From Candidatus Zipacnadia bacterium (GTDB lineage: Bacteria > Armatimonadota > Zipacnadia > Zipacnadales > UBA5352): 40,357 bases of DNA. The translations under genes and the position numbers were made by a program. Each line of letters starts with the position of its first letter. The first letter of the stretch is position 1. This document shows, in pieces, positions 31,669 through 40,357 of this stretch. The notes below the pieces were generated by a model. The model did no database searches. It saw only the letters and a program-made list of their open reading frames with translations, and was not told the origin of the DNA. Location of the stretch: assembly GCA_029820295.1 (NCBI GenBank), contig JALGVA010000039.1:1-40357 (forward strand), given 5' to 3'.

Positions 31669-32811
31669 TCAGGCCAGCCGCACCACGACCTCTGAGTGCA
31701 GCGGCTCTCCCGTCGCGGTCAGGCGCAGGTGATCGCCCGCGATCTCCACCAGCCCCATCTCCGCCAGCGGCTCCGCACGCGCCAGCAGGCCCTCGACCCG
31801 TTCGCGGCCGTAGCGCGCGCGCAGTCCGTCGAGCGACACGCCCGCGGTCATGCGCAGGCCCATCATGACCGCCTCGAGCAGAGCATCATCCGGGTCGAGC
31901 CGCTCCGAGTAATCGCGCGCATCGCCGCCGCGCTCGAGGGCCGCGCAGTAGTCGTCGGGATCGCGCAGGTTCATGGCGCGCTCGCCATCGAGGTAGCTCC
32001 ACGCGCCCGCTCCCAGGCCCAGGTAGGGCTCGTTGCGCCAGTACGTGAGGTTGTGCCGGCACTCGAAGCCCGGGCGCGCGTAGTTCGAGATCTCGTATCG
32101 CTGCAGCCCCGCTATTGAGCACAGCTCCCCCGTGACCTCGCGCATCCCCAGGTGCTCGCCCTCGGGGACCGGCGCGATCTCCCCCTCCTCGACGCGCGCC
32201 GCCAGCGGCGTCCCCGCCGCCAGCTCCAGCCCGTAGGCCGACAGATGCTCGGGCTGCAGCGCCAGCGCGCGCTCCAGCGTCGCCCGCCAGCCCTTCACCG
32301 TCTGGCCCGGGAGGGCGTAGATCAGGTCGAGCGAGAGGTTCTCGAAGCCGGCCGCGCGCGCGCCCGCCACGGCCCGCTCAGTCTGCCGCGCCGTGTGCCC
32401 TCGGCCCAGCAGCGTCAGCTCGGCATCGTCGAAGGACTGAGCCCCCAGGCTGATGCGGTTGAAGCCGGCCTCGCGCAGAGCCGTCAGCTTCGCATCGTCG
32501 GCCGTCTCCGGGTTCGCCTCGGTGGCAACCTCCGCGTCAGGTTCTACGAAGAAGGCGTCACGCAGGCGCCTGAGCAGCCTCACGAGTTCGCGGGCTTCGT
32601 AGATGGTCGGGGTCCCGCCGCCGAAGAAGATCGTGGGTACGTGCGAGCCGCCGAGCATCTCCGCCCGGCGGTCGATCTCGCGGTGCAGAGCGTCGAGGTA
32701 GCGGGCACGGTCGGCGGGGGGCGCCGGCCGGGAGTTGAAGTCACAGTAGTGGCACTTGCGCGCGCAGAACGGCAGGTGGACGTAGACCGACAGATGCCGC
32801 TGTGCGCGCAC
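31669..32811 (-). CDS. hemW: Radical SAM heme chaperone HemW
   Basis: 380-aa relative of coproporphyrinogen III oxidase HemN. The radical SAM cluster motif is CARKCHYCDF, with C16, C20 and C23 in CX3CX2C spacing. FFGGGTPTIY, EANPET, RISLGAQSFDD and the HemW C-terminal domain with YEISNYARPGFECRHNLTYW follow. The short N-terminus and the cluster motif fit HemW, which inserts heme, rather than HemN. The GTG at 32811 directly follows the lepA TGA with no gap. Pairing of lepA with hemW is common in bacteria (recalled). Confidence 0.94.
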   Translation of the reverse strand: MRAQRHLSVYVHLPFCARKCHYCDFNSRPAPPADRARYLDALHREIDRRAEMLGGSHVPTIFFGGGTPTIYEARELVRLLRRLRDAFFVEPDAEVATEANPETADDAKLTALREAGFNRISLGAQSFDDAELTLLGRGHTARQTERAVAGARAAGFENLSLDLIYALPGQTVKGWRATLERALALQPEHLSAYGLELAAGTPLAARVEEGEIAPVPEGEHLGMREVTGELCSIAGLQRYEISNYARPGFECRHNLTYWRNEPYLGLGAGAWSYLDGERAMNLRDPDDYCAALERGGDARDYSERLDPDDALLEAVMMGLRMTAGVSLDGLRARYGRERVEGLLARAEPLAEMGLVEIAGDHLRLTATGEPLHSEVVVRLA

Positions 32812-34656
<1,845 letters not shown>

Positions 34657-34701
34657 CGGCTGAGCTATGCTACCCTTCCGCGTCAGGGGTCAGGTCGTCG
34701 T

Positions 34702-34751
34702 CGTGCCGTCCCGGGGGGGCGTGAGCGTAGTCGCGCCCCCCAAACGGCACG
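34702..34751. terminator. Long imperfect hairpin between murJ and lepA
   Basis: Outer arms CGTGCCGT (34702-34709) and ACGGCACG (34744-34751) are perfect over 8 bp. Inner arms GGGGGGCG (34714-34721) and CGCCCCCC (34734-34741) are also perfect over 8 bp. It lies about 90 bp after the murJ stop. No T-tract follows on the minus strand. It is probably a 3' structure of the murJ message. Confidence 0.5.
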
Positions 34752-34783
34752 GCAACGGCAACGACAGCGGCCCTGCGGGCCAC

Positions 34784-34805
34784 ACCCCGGCGGGGGCGCC
34801 GGGGT
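34784..34805. terminator. Perfect 9-bp hairpin after murJ
   Basis: ACCCCGGCG and CGCCGGGGT flank a GGGG tetraloop, 39 bp after the murJ stop on the minus strand. It is the first of two strong hairpins in this gap. No T-tract follows. Around it, short runs such as ACGGCAACGGC recur. Confidence 0.5.
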
Positions 34806-34843
34806 CACAACGGCAACGGCCGAACGGCACGGCGCCTCCGCGC

Positions 34844-36526
34844 CTACCCTCCGCGCGCGAAGCGCCGTGCCATCAGCGCCCAGGCCGAGGTCAGCTCGCG
34901 CAGGCGCATCGCGCGGGCGACCGCGAGGAAGGCCAGCGTGCCCGCGGTCATCGGCGCGAATACGACCACCGCCTGCATCAGCCGGCCCGCCGGCAGCGCC
35001 GGGCGCAGCAGCGCCAGCGCGCCCCACGTCACCGCCGTCAGCACCGCCGTCGCGGGCATCATGCGCAGGATCGAGTTCGCGATCTCCCGGCCGCCCAGCC
35101 CGCCCACACGCACCTGCAGCATGACCAGCAGCAGCAGCGCGTTGATGATGCCGGCGATGGACGTCGCCATGGCGAGGCCGGCCACGCGGTAGGTCCCCGC
35201 CAGCCAGATCGCGGAACTCAGGCAGGCGACCACCGAGAGCGCGCCGATCCACACCGGCGTCATGGTGTCGTGGCGGGCGTAGAAGGCGCGGGCGGCGATG
35301 TAGACGATCGCCAGGGGGACGATCCCGGCACAGAACCACAGGAGGGTCACCGCCACCTGCCGCACGCCCTCGTCGGTGAAGTTGTACCACAGCAGCTTCA
35401 CCGAGGGCTCCGCCAGTATCATCATAAGCGCGGTGGCCGGCAGGGTCAAGAAGACCACATTGCGGATGCCGAACGAGAAGTCTCTCTGGTACTGCTCGGA
35501 GTCCCCGCGCGCGAAGTGCTCGGCCAACGCCGGGAAGAGCGCGATGGCGATGCCCGCGCCGATGACGCGCGCGGGCAGCTTCCACAGGTGATTGGCGTAG
35601 TTGAGCGTCGAGACCCCGCCCTCGCCGTCCACGGCGTTGGCGAGTATCTTGGTGATGGCGAAGTTGATCTCGGCGATGGCCAGCCCCAGCATCACCGGCA
35701 GCGCCAACAGCACCACGCGCCGCACGCCGCGCGTGGGCCGGAAGACCGCCATCAGCCGTCCGCCAATGCCGCGCAACGCACCCATCTGCACCGCGAAGTT
35801 CCCGATGAACGCGCCCAGCAGCACCCCGTAGCCAAGGGTCATCGGGCCGGTGATCAGGCGCGGGGCGAGCAGCGCGGCGCCGATGATCGAGCAGTTGTAG
35901 ATGATCGGGCCCATGGCCGGCCAGAAGAAGTGTCGGCGGGCGTTGAGCGCTCCCATGAGCAGCCCGCCGAGCAGGAAGAAGAGCTGGGCCGGGAAGATCA
36001 GGCGCATGATCTGCGCGCAGATGGCCAGCGCCTCGGGGCGGCCGGGGCCGACCTCGCGCATGAGCCCGAGCGCCTCGAGGAAGGCGCGTACGCCGCCGGA
36101 CATCTCGCCCCCCGCCCACGAGGGGTTCACGAAGCGCGCCAGGGGCTCCGCCAGCAGTACGCCGGCGCCCGCGAGAATTGCCGCCAGCATTGACAGCAGC
36201 CAGAACAGCGCGCTGAAGGTGCGCCAGGCCCGGTCCTCCTCGCCCTTCGCCATCATCTCGGTGAAGACCGGGACGAAGCCGGTGCGCAGCGCTCCCCCGG
36301 CGACCAGGAAGTAGAGGAAGTCGGGGATGGTGGCGGCGTTGTAGAAGGCGTCGGCGACGACGGTGCGCCCGTAGACGTGGCCGATGGCGATGTCGCGGAA
36401 CATGCCGGTGATGGCGCTCGCCAGGGTGGCGAACATCATCAGGATGGCGGCATTGGCCATCCACGCGGTCGCGCCCGAGGAGGACTCCTCGGGCGCCGCG
36501 CCGGGCCGGATCGGCTGGTCGTCCAT
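34844..36526 (-). CDS. murJ: Lipid II flippase MurJ
   Basis: Polytopic membrane protein of the MviN/MurJ family, 560 aa, needed to flip the peptidoglycan precursor lipid II. GMFRDIAIGHVYGRTVVADAF with the conserved Arg, FVPVFTEMMAKG, LPARVIGAGIAIALFPALAEHFARGD, and about 14 hydrophobic helices support the call. ATG 36526 begins MDDQPIRPG. Upstream in-frame codons to 36628 read repeat-like intergenic sequence (PFPIAPRPFPIA) and are rejected as coding. No ribosome site precedes the ATG, and the -10 box ends 9 bp upstream, so a leaderless message is likely. lepA and hemW follow. Confidence 0.93.
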   Translation of the reverse strand: MDDQPIRPGAAPEESSSGATAWMANAAILMMFATLASAITGMFRDIAIGHVYGRTVVADAFYNAATIPDFLYFLVAGGALRTGFVPVFTEMMAKGEEDRAWRTFSALFWLLSMLAAILAGAGVLLAEPLARFVNPSWAGGEMSGGVRAFLEALGLMREVGPGRPEALAICAQIMRLIFPAQLFFLLGGLLMGALNARRHFFWPAMGPIIYNCSIIGAALLAPRLITGPMTLGYGVLLGAFIGNFAVQMGALRGIGGRLMAVFRPTRGVRRVVLLALPVMLGLAIAEINFAITKILANAVDGEGGVSTLNYANHLWKLPARVIGAGIAIALFPALAEHFARGDSEQYQRDFSFGIRNVVFLTLPATALMMILAEPSVKLLWYNFTDEGVRQVAVTLLWFCAGIVPLAIVYIAARAFYARHDTMTPVWIGALSVVACLSSAIWLAGTYRVAGLAMATSIAGIINALLLLVMLQVRVGGLGGREIANSILRMMPATAVLTAVTWGALALLRPALPAGRLMQAVVVFAPMTAGTLAFLAVARAMRLRELTSAWALMARRFARGG

Positions 36527-36535
36527 GGTGGGGTG

Positions 36536-36564
36536 ATGATAGCGCGTTATGGGGCGAATCGCAA
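36536..36564 (-). promoter_or_regulatory. Sigma-70 type promoter of murJ
   Basis: On the minus strand TTGCGA (36564-36559) and TATCAT (36541-36536) are separated by 17 bp. The start is predicted near 36529, only about 3 nt before the ATG. Confidence 0.6.
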
Positions 36565-36570
36565 GAGAGA

Positions 36571-36637
36571 CACCGCCGGCAATGGGGAAGGGGCGAGGGG
36601 CAATCGGGAACGGGACGGCGGACGGCAAAGGCGGACC
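36571..36637. repeat. GC-rich degenerate short-repeat stretch
   Basis: Between murJ and the coiled-coil gene the plus strand reads in imperfect units such as AATGGGGAAGGGGCGA, GGGGCAATCGGGAACGGGA and CGGCGGACGGCAAAGGCGG. It resembles a degenerate minisatellite of CGGGAA/CGGGGAA-type units often seen between genes in GC-rich bacteria (recalled). No gene is present in this short gap. Confidence 0.35.
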
Positions 36638-37780
36638 TTACGCCTCGGTCTGTTCCAGGCGCTCGATCTCCCGCAGCGCCCGGCGGGAGGCCTCCAGCTC
36701 GGTCTCAACATCCGCGATGATGGTGGCTTCGCGCGTCGCTGCAGTCTCGGAGGGCGTCGGCGTGGCGACCTCCAGCCGCGCGGTGTCCACCAGGTCCTCG
36801 ATGCGCTCGAGCTGCGCCAGGCAGGCACGCTGGTGACGCAGGTTCGCGGCGATCAGCCGCTCGAGGCGGTCCTGCGCGGCGATGGCGGCCTGGTACTCGC
36901 GTAGCAGGGCCTCATCGGAGGCGTCGGGCGCGGCGTCGCCGGGCAGCGTCGGGTTGCCCGCCTGCCGGCGCGTGTCGCGCACGGCCCGGCGCAGCCGCAG
37001 CACCAGGTCGGACAGCTCCCCCGCGCGCTTCGCCAGCGACGGCGCGTGCCAGCACAGGTCGGAGTACACGCCGCCGACCCTGTCCGCCTCGCGCGCCAGA
37101 CGCCCGCACTTGCCGCGGATGCGCTTGGCCTGTGCGCGCACCTGTCGGTCGGTGGGGCGATCTCCGGAGGCGCCCGGGCGTGACCAGCGCGCGATGAGCG
37201 CGGCGATGCCGCCGCCGCCCAGGATGGCGAGGCCGCCGGTGAGCAACGAGTTGATCGGGGTCGCCCCCGCACGGCCGCTGAGCAGGAAGCCGGCGGCCAG
37301 GGCCAGCGCGACGCCCGTCGTGGTCAGGAGGGCGAGGTCGCCGAGGCCGGCGTGGGTGATGCGCTCGGGGGCCTGCGCGGAGGATGGTGGCGGTGGCGGG
37401 CCGTCGGGCGTGCGCACCTCGATGCGCCGCGGAGGCCGGCGCTCGCGCCCCTCCTGGCGACGACCGTGGCGATGGCGCCGCCAGTACTCGCGCTCGACGT
37501 CAGCGTCGTCGTACTGGTAATCACGATCGCGGCGAACCCGCCGGCGCGTGGCCGCCCTGTAGATGAAGTAGCCGGCAACCCCCCAGGCGGCCAGGAAGAT
37601 GAGCCCCGCGCTGTGCACCGCCAGCGCCACCAGCGGCAGCAGCACGCCCACCACCATGGTGGCGACCAGCGCAACCACGCAGCCACCGACGATGCCCGCG
37701 ACCCGCGGCGCTGTGCGGTCGCGGCCCCTGCGGAACCACGGCAGGTCGTCGAGATCGATGTCGTAGCGCTTGCGCCTCAT
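36638..37780 (-). CDS. Hypothetical membrane protein with C-terminal coiled coil
   Basis: Unrecognised, 380 aa. Residues 1-25 are charged and cytoplasmic-looking. Two hydrophobic helices follow at about 27-50 and 55-76, then a very basic stretch (RRRVRRDRDYQYDD and on) with a proline run. Two more hydrophobic segments lie at about 147-165 and 177-197. The last 180 residues are charged helices with heptad-like spacing, rich in Arg, Glu, Ala and Leu, and likely form coiled coils. No catalytic motif is seen. ATG 37780 has no strong ribosome site. A weak TACACT box lies about 60 bp upstream and a palindrome between them. It stands alone between murJ and the DUF6785-like gene. Confidence 0.8.
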   Translation of the reverse strand: MRRKRYDIDLDDLPWFRRGRDRTAPRVAGIVGGCVVALVATMVVGVLLPLVALAVHSAGLIFLAAWGVAGYFIYRAATRRRVRRDRDYQYDDADVEREYWRRHRHGRRQEGRERRPPRRIEVRTPDGPPPPPSSAQAPERITHAGLGDLALLTTTGVALALAAGFLLSGRAGATPINSLLTGGLAILGGGGIAALIARWSRPGASGDRPTDRQVRAQAKRIRGKCGRLAREADRVGGVYSDLCWHAPSLAKRAGELSDLVLRLRRAVRDTRRQAGNPTLPGDAAPDASDEALLREYQAAIAAQDRLERLIAANLRHQRACLAQLERIEDLVDTARLEVATPTPSETAATREATIIADVETELEASRRALREIERLEQTEA

Positions 37781-37804
37781 GCTGTCGGCAACACCCGAAG
37801 GACC

Positions 37805-37816
37805 GGTGACGTCACC
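37805..37816. promoter_or_regulatory. 12-bp perfect palindrome upstream of the coiled-coil gene
   Basis: GGTGACGTCACC is a perfect 12-bp palindrome 24 bp before the ATG at 37780. It lies just downstream of a possible -10 box TACACT. It could be an operator, but short palindromes arise by chance. Confidence 0.3.
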
Positions 37817-37877
37817 TGAGTGTATCCGCCTGCACTGTTCGGCGCGACGGGCCGCCGGGCCTGCCCGCCGTCGGGGA

Positions 37878-39917
37878 TCAGCCGCCGAGGTTGAGGTAGT
37901 AGCGGAACGAGATGGTCGGGTCGATGAAGTAGTTGATGACGATGCGCCACAGGATGCCGCCGATGAGGACGTGGCCGAAGAACAGGCCGAGGAAGCCCGG
38001 CACGAGCCGGCGATAGGCGGGCAGGCTGCCGTAGCGCAGCGCCAGGCGCTGGACCAGCCACGCGACCAGGAAGGGCGCCCAGTAGGGCGTGCCGTCGCCG
38101 TAGAGGGTGCCGAGGATGATGCCGAGCGGGTGGAAGGGGAAGCTGGAGAGCATGGTGCGCGCCCACGTGACCAGCATGGTGAGCGCGAGGCCACCACCGT
38201 AGAAGCCCATGCGCAGCCAGTCGGGGCCCTGCGGATCCTGCAGCCCCCGGCTGAGCAGCACGTAGTTGCCGCGCGACCAGTTCAGCGCCCACGACCGCCC
38301 CGCCCGGCCGGTCTCCGCGCCGATCAGCCCCTGGCCGAACTTGTAGCCCACGTCGAGGTGGTACCAGAAGGTCAGCAGCAGGCCGACCAGGCACGCGAAC
38401 AGCATCAGCCACGCGAAACTGCTGCGCCGCGCGTGCACGAACTCGGGCAGCTTGAGGCCATCGGTGAAGGCCTGGGCGGCGCTGTGCCCGAAGACGGTGC
38501 GGCCGATATAGAACAACGCGTAGTAGAGCACCATCGACTGCGGGCCGCCGTAGCCGCGCAGGAAGCGGTTGCCGAGGAGCTGGATGGGCACGATGGTGTC
38601 GAAGCCATAGGGGTGGGTCCACAATACCGGCGGGCCGGCCTCAGCGCGGATGCGCGCGGCCACGAGCACGAACATGTAGAGCACCACGAAGTAGATGAGC
38701 AGCGTGCCGATGCGGATGCCGGCGTAGTTGAGCATCCACACCATGATGATGGTGCCGATGACCAGCCCGAGCACCTCGGCGCGGTAGGACATGGGCTCGC
38801 CGCGATCGTACTCGCCGGGCCCGCAGATTACGCTGCGCCCCACCCGGCGCAGGTGCGGGCGCGCGGCCCAGAGCATGAACGCCGTGAAGGCGATGCACGC
38901 GCCCGCCGAGACCTCCTGGTAGAACGGGAAGCCGCCGGCGCGGTAGCCCGCCTGCAGGCCGGTGACCTTCACCAGCTTCATGAACAGGTAGGTGGCGAGG
39001 GCGGTCGCGAGCACCTCGCCCGAGACCAGGTACGACAGCCCCCACACCTCCAGCGAGAAAGCGAAGTTCAGCGGGTGGAAGTACCGCCAGGGGGCATCGG
39101 CGATGCCGCGAGTGAGCACGAAGTTGCGCTCGATGCCGGGGACGGAAGGGTAGAAGGCGTGCAGGATGTTGATGCCGTTGAACAGCGCAGCCAGCCCGAA
39201 GCCGATCCACATCACCGGATCCCGGAAGAAACTCGCGGCGGTCGAGGAGCCCGAGAACCCGCCGGTGATCTCCAGCGGCAGGAAGAGCATCGGGTAGGTC
39301 AGGCGCTCGTTCTCGCTCCACTGACGGCGGAAGATCGCGACCAGACACAGCAGCGTGAAGATCAGCACCAGGCTGAAGGCCATCCACCAGCCCAGCGGCA
39401 CCAGCCACAGGTCCCAGGGGACTTTGCCGCTGGCGGTGCCCTCGAAGAAGCCCTTGATGACCCACGGGTCGTGGGGGATGTAGAAGTCCGGGTAGTGCTG
39501 GAACAGCTCGGCGTACTGATCGACGTCGGTCCCGTAGTACTGCGGGAACATGAGGTAGTGCAGGATGTAGCCGCCGCGCTCCATCGCCAGCGACGCGGCG
39601 ACGGCGGCGTAGACCAGCAGCAGCTCCCCGCGCGAGAACGGCGCGAGCACGGCGGGCAGACGGTGGCGACGGTGCAGCGCGCCCAGGCCGGCGTTGATGC
39701 CCTCGAGGATCAGCAGGAAGAGCAGCGCCGGGGCGGGCGGGACGACGTAGGGCACCCAGTTAATGCGCACGTAGCCCAGCCGCGTGATGCCCACATAGGT
39801 GGCGAACACCAGGATGACCGTCAGGGCGACGGCGCGCACAGTGAGGCTGCGCAGGTCGGGGGGACGGTCCTGGCTGCCGTCCGCGGCACGCGCGACGCCA
39901 TGCATGACGTGGCTCAT
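37878..39917 (-). CDS. Large polytopic membrane protein, DUF6785/DUF6784-like
   Basis: 679 aa with roughly 14 hydrophobic segments. Distinctive phrases are FSRGELLLVYAAVAASLAMERGG, MFPQYYGTDVDQY, WSENERLTYPMLFLPLEI, EAGPPVLWTHPYGFD and SFPFHPLGIILGT. I recall these from a family of uncharacterised membrane proteins (DUF6785 and DUF6784) common in Planctomycetes, Lentisphaerae and Armatimonadota, distantly like oligopeptide (OPT) transporters; the name is from memory. Substrate unknown. ATG 39917 has GGGAG 7 bp upstream. The longer reading to 40070 is not hydrophobic and is rejected. It is divergent from the EF-hand gene. Confidence 0.85.
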   Translation of the reverse strand: MSHVMHGVARAADGSQDRPPDLRSLTVRAVALTVILVFATYVGITRLGYVRINWVPYVVPPAPALLFLLILEGINAGLGALHRRHRLPAVLAPFSRGELLLVYAAVAASLAMERGGYILHYLMFPQYYGTDVDQYAELFQHYPDFYIPHDPWVIKGFFEGTASGKVPWDLWLVPLGWWMAFSLVLIFTLLCLVAIFRRQWSENERLTYPMLFLPLEITGGFSGSSTAASFFRDPVMWIGFGLAALFNGINILHAFYPSVPGIERNFVLTRGIADAPWRYFHPLNFAFSLEVWGLSYLVSGEVLATALATYLFMKLVKVTGLQAGYRAGGFPFYQEVSAGACIAFTAFMLWAARPHLRRVGRSVICGPGEYDRGEPMSYRAEVLGLVIGTIIMVWMLNYAGIRIGTLLIYFVVLYMFVLVAARIRAEAGPPVLWTHPYGFDTIVPIQLLGNRFLRGYGGPQSMVLYYALFYIGRTVFGHSAAQAFTDGLKLPEFVHARRSSFAWLMLFACLVGLLLTFWYHLDVGYKFGQGLIGAETGRAGRSWALNWSRGNYVLLSRGLQDPQGPDWLRMGFYGGGLALTMLVTWARTMLSSFPFHPLGIILGTLYGDGTPYWAPFLVAWLVQRLALRYGSLPAYRRLVPGFLGLFFGHVLIGGILWRIVINYFIDPTISFRYYLNLGG

Positions 39918-40062
39918 CTGCCGGCTCCCGGGAGGTGCTTCGTGGGTGGCTGACGCCGCCGGGTTCGCCGCAGGCGCGCGGATTCCTGCACCACCCGTGA
40001 ACCCGCGGGCAGGGCCGGGCGTCTGTGTCAGCGAATCGCCACACACCAGGAGGTGCCCCACC

Positions 40063-40357
40063 GTGAGCATGCGCAGACTGCTGGTCCTGACGGGAGCCGT
40101 GACGCTGCTGGGGGCGGCAGGAGTCTTCCTTTACGCCGCGCCGGGCGACGGCGCCGGGCAGGGCGCGGCGGACGCCCTCTTCACCCGCTGTGACACCAAC
40201 GGCGACGGCCAGATCGCCCGCGACGAGTTCCGGGGGGCCGACCAGGCCTTCGACCGCCTCGACGCCAACGATGACGGCGTCATCACCCGCGAAGAGGCCG
40301 CCGCGGCGCCGGCCGGCGGGCCGCAGGCCGGGCCGGGCGGGCAGGGCGGCCGGGGCG
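40063..40357 (+). CDS. Secreted EF-hand protein (3' end cut by window edge)
   Basis: First 98 codons of an exported calcium-binding protein. A signal peptide (residues 1-26) is followed by two canonical EF-hand loops, DTNGDGQIARDE at 44-55 and DANDDGVITREE at 67-78. A Gly/Pro/Gln-rich tract starts near residue 81 and runs off the window. GTG 40063 is preceded by AGGAGG 9 bp upstream; the ATG at 40069 is an alternative. EF-hand proteins with such tails are common in Planctomycetes and related groups. The gene is divergent from the DUF6785-like gene, 145 bp apart. Confidence 0.85.
   Translation, partial: MSMRRLLVLTGAVTLLGAAGVFLYAAPGDGAGQGAADALFTRCDTNGDGQIARDEFRGADQAFDRLDANDDGVITREEAAAAPAGGPQAGPGGQGGRG

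Noticed and set aside
36527-36628. N-terminal extension of murJ reading PFPIAPRPFPIA
   Set aside because: It translates a degenerate intergenic repeat and contains the murJ promoter, so it is not coding.
37770-39953. 727-aa plus-strand open frame opposite the DUF6785-like gene
   Set aside because: Low-complexity Arg/Ala/Glu/Gln composition without motifs. The minus frame is a coherent polytopic membrane protein.

Overview
The window is about 40 kb of very GC-rich bacterial DNA, probably chromosomal. It is densely packed with protein-coding genes, mostly on the minus strand. I see no rRNA or tRNA genes, no CRISPR array and no transposase. Its makeup suggests an uncultured, free-living, saccharolytic bacterium, perhaps Armatimonadota or a neighbouring lineage. 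The hints are a secreted FG-GAP/VCBS protein, a PKD protein, sugar-phosphate TIM-barrel enzymes, a Gfo/Idh/MocA oxidoreductase, a phosphodiester glycosidase with a copper-amine-oxidase-like N-domain, and a large DUF6785-like membrane protein. Taxonomy is an inference; no marker gene in the window settles it.

Layout, in the direction of transcription. (1) 10432-1, minus: prs-hisC-aroF-tyrA-aroA-cmk-plsC-nitroreductase-FGGY kinase-mgtE. The genes overlap or lie within 45 bp of each other. They link PRPP, aromatic amino acid and shikimate synthesis to lipid acylation, sugar phosphorylation and magnesium transport. The cmk reading frame is broken. (2) 10472-11536, plus: a CDF cation efflux gene, divergent from prs. 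(3) 13456-11514, minus: sensor histidine kinase and folB. (4) 14711-13542, minus: Gfo/Idh/MocA oxidoreductase. (5) 18164-14923, minus: cysteine desulfurase, quinolinate synthase NadA and two small membrane proteins. (6) 21177-18491, minus: TIM-barrel isomerase, ankyrin membrane protein, flavin reductase, nitroreductase. (7) 21452-23269, plus: Na/phosphate cotransporter with a PhoU-like tail. (8) 31575-23189, minus: PKD protein, dihydroorotase, phosphodiester glycosidase, AMMECR1, a second TIM-barrel isomerase, FG-GAP protein. (9) 36564-31669, minus: murJ, lepA, hemW. (10) 37780-36638 and 39917-37878, minus: an unknown coiled-coil membrane protein and a DUF6785-like polytopic membrane protein. 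(11) 40063 onward, plus: start of a secreted EF-hand protein.

Promoters are readable by eye. Six sites fit a sigma-70 pattern of TTGAC-like and TAnnnT-like boxes 17 or 18 bp apart, upstream of prs, the CDF gene, the histidine kinase, the cysteine desulfurase, the PKD protein and murJ.

The most interesting signal is the roughly 220-nt leader of the prs operon. It holds a near-perfect 18-bp dyad inside the core promoter and a short ORF with the run Tyr-Ala-Tyr-His-Ser-His. It also has a GC hairpin followed by T4, and an upstream 10-nt segment that can pair with the hairpin's 5' arm. The operon carries prs and hisC (histidine) and aroF and tyrA (tyrosine), so this looks like a candidate ribosome-mediated attenuator sensing tyrosine and histidine together. 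Other points of note are the deletion in cmk, a PRPP-loop variant in Prs, a Met/Pro-rich insert in the PKD protein, and possible leaderless transcripts for murJ and lepA.
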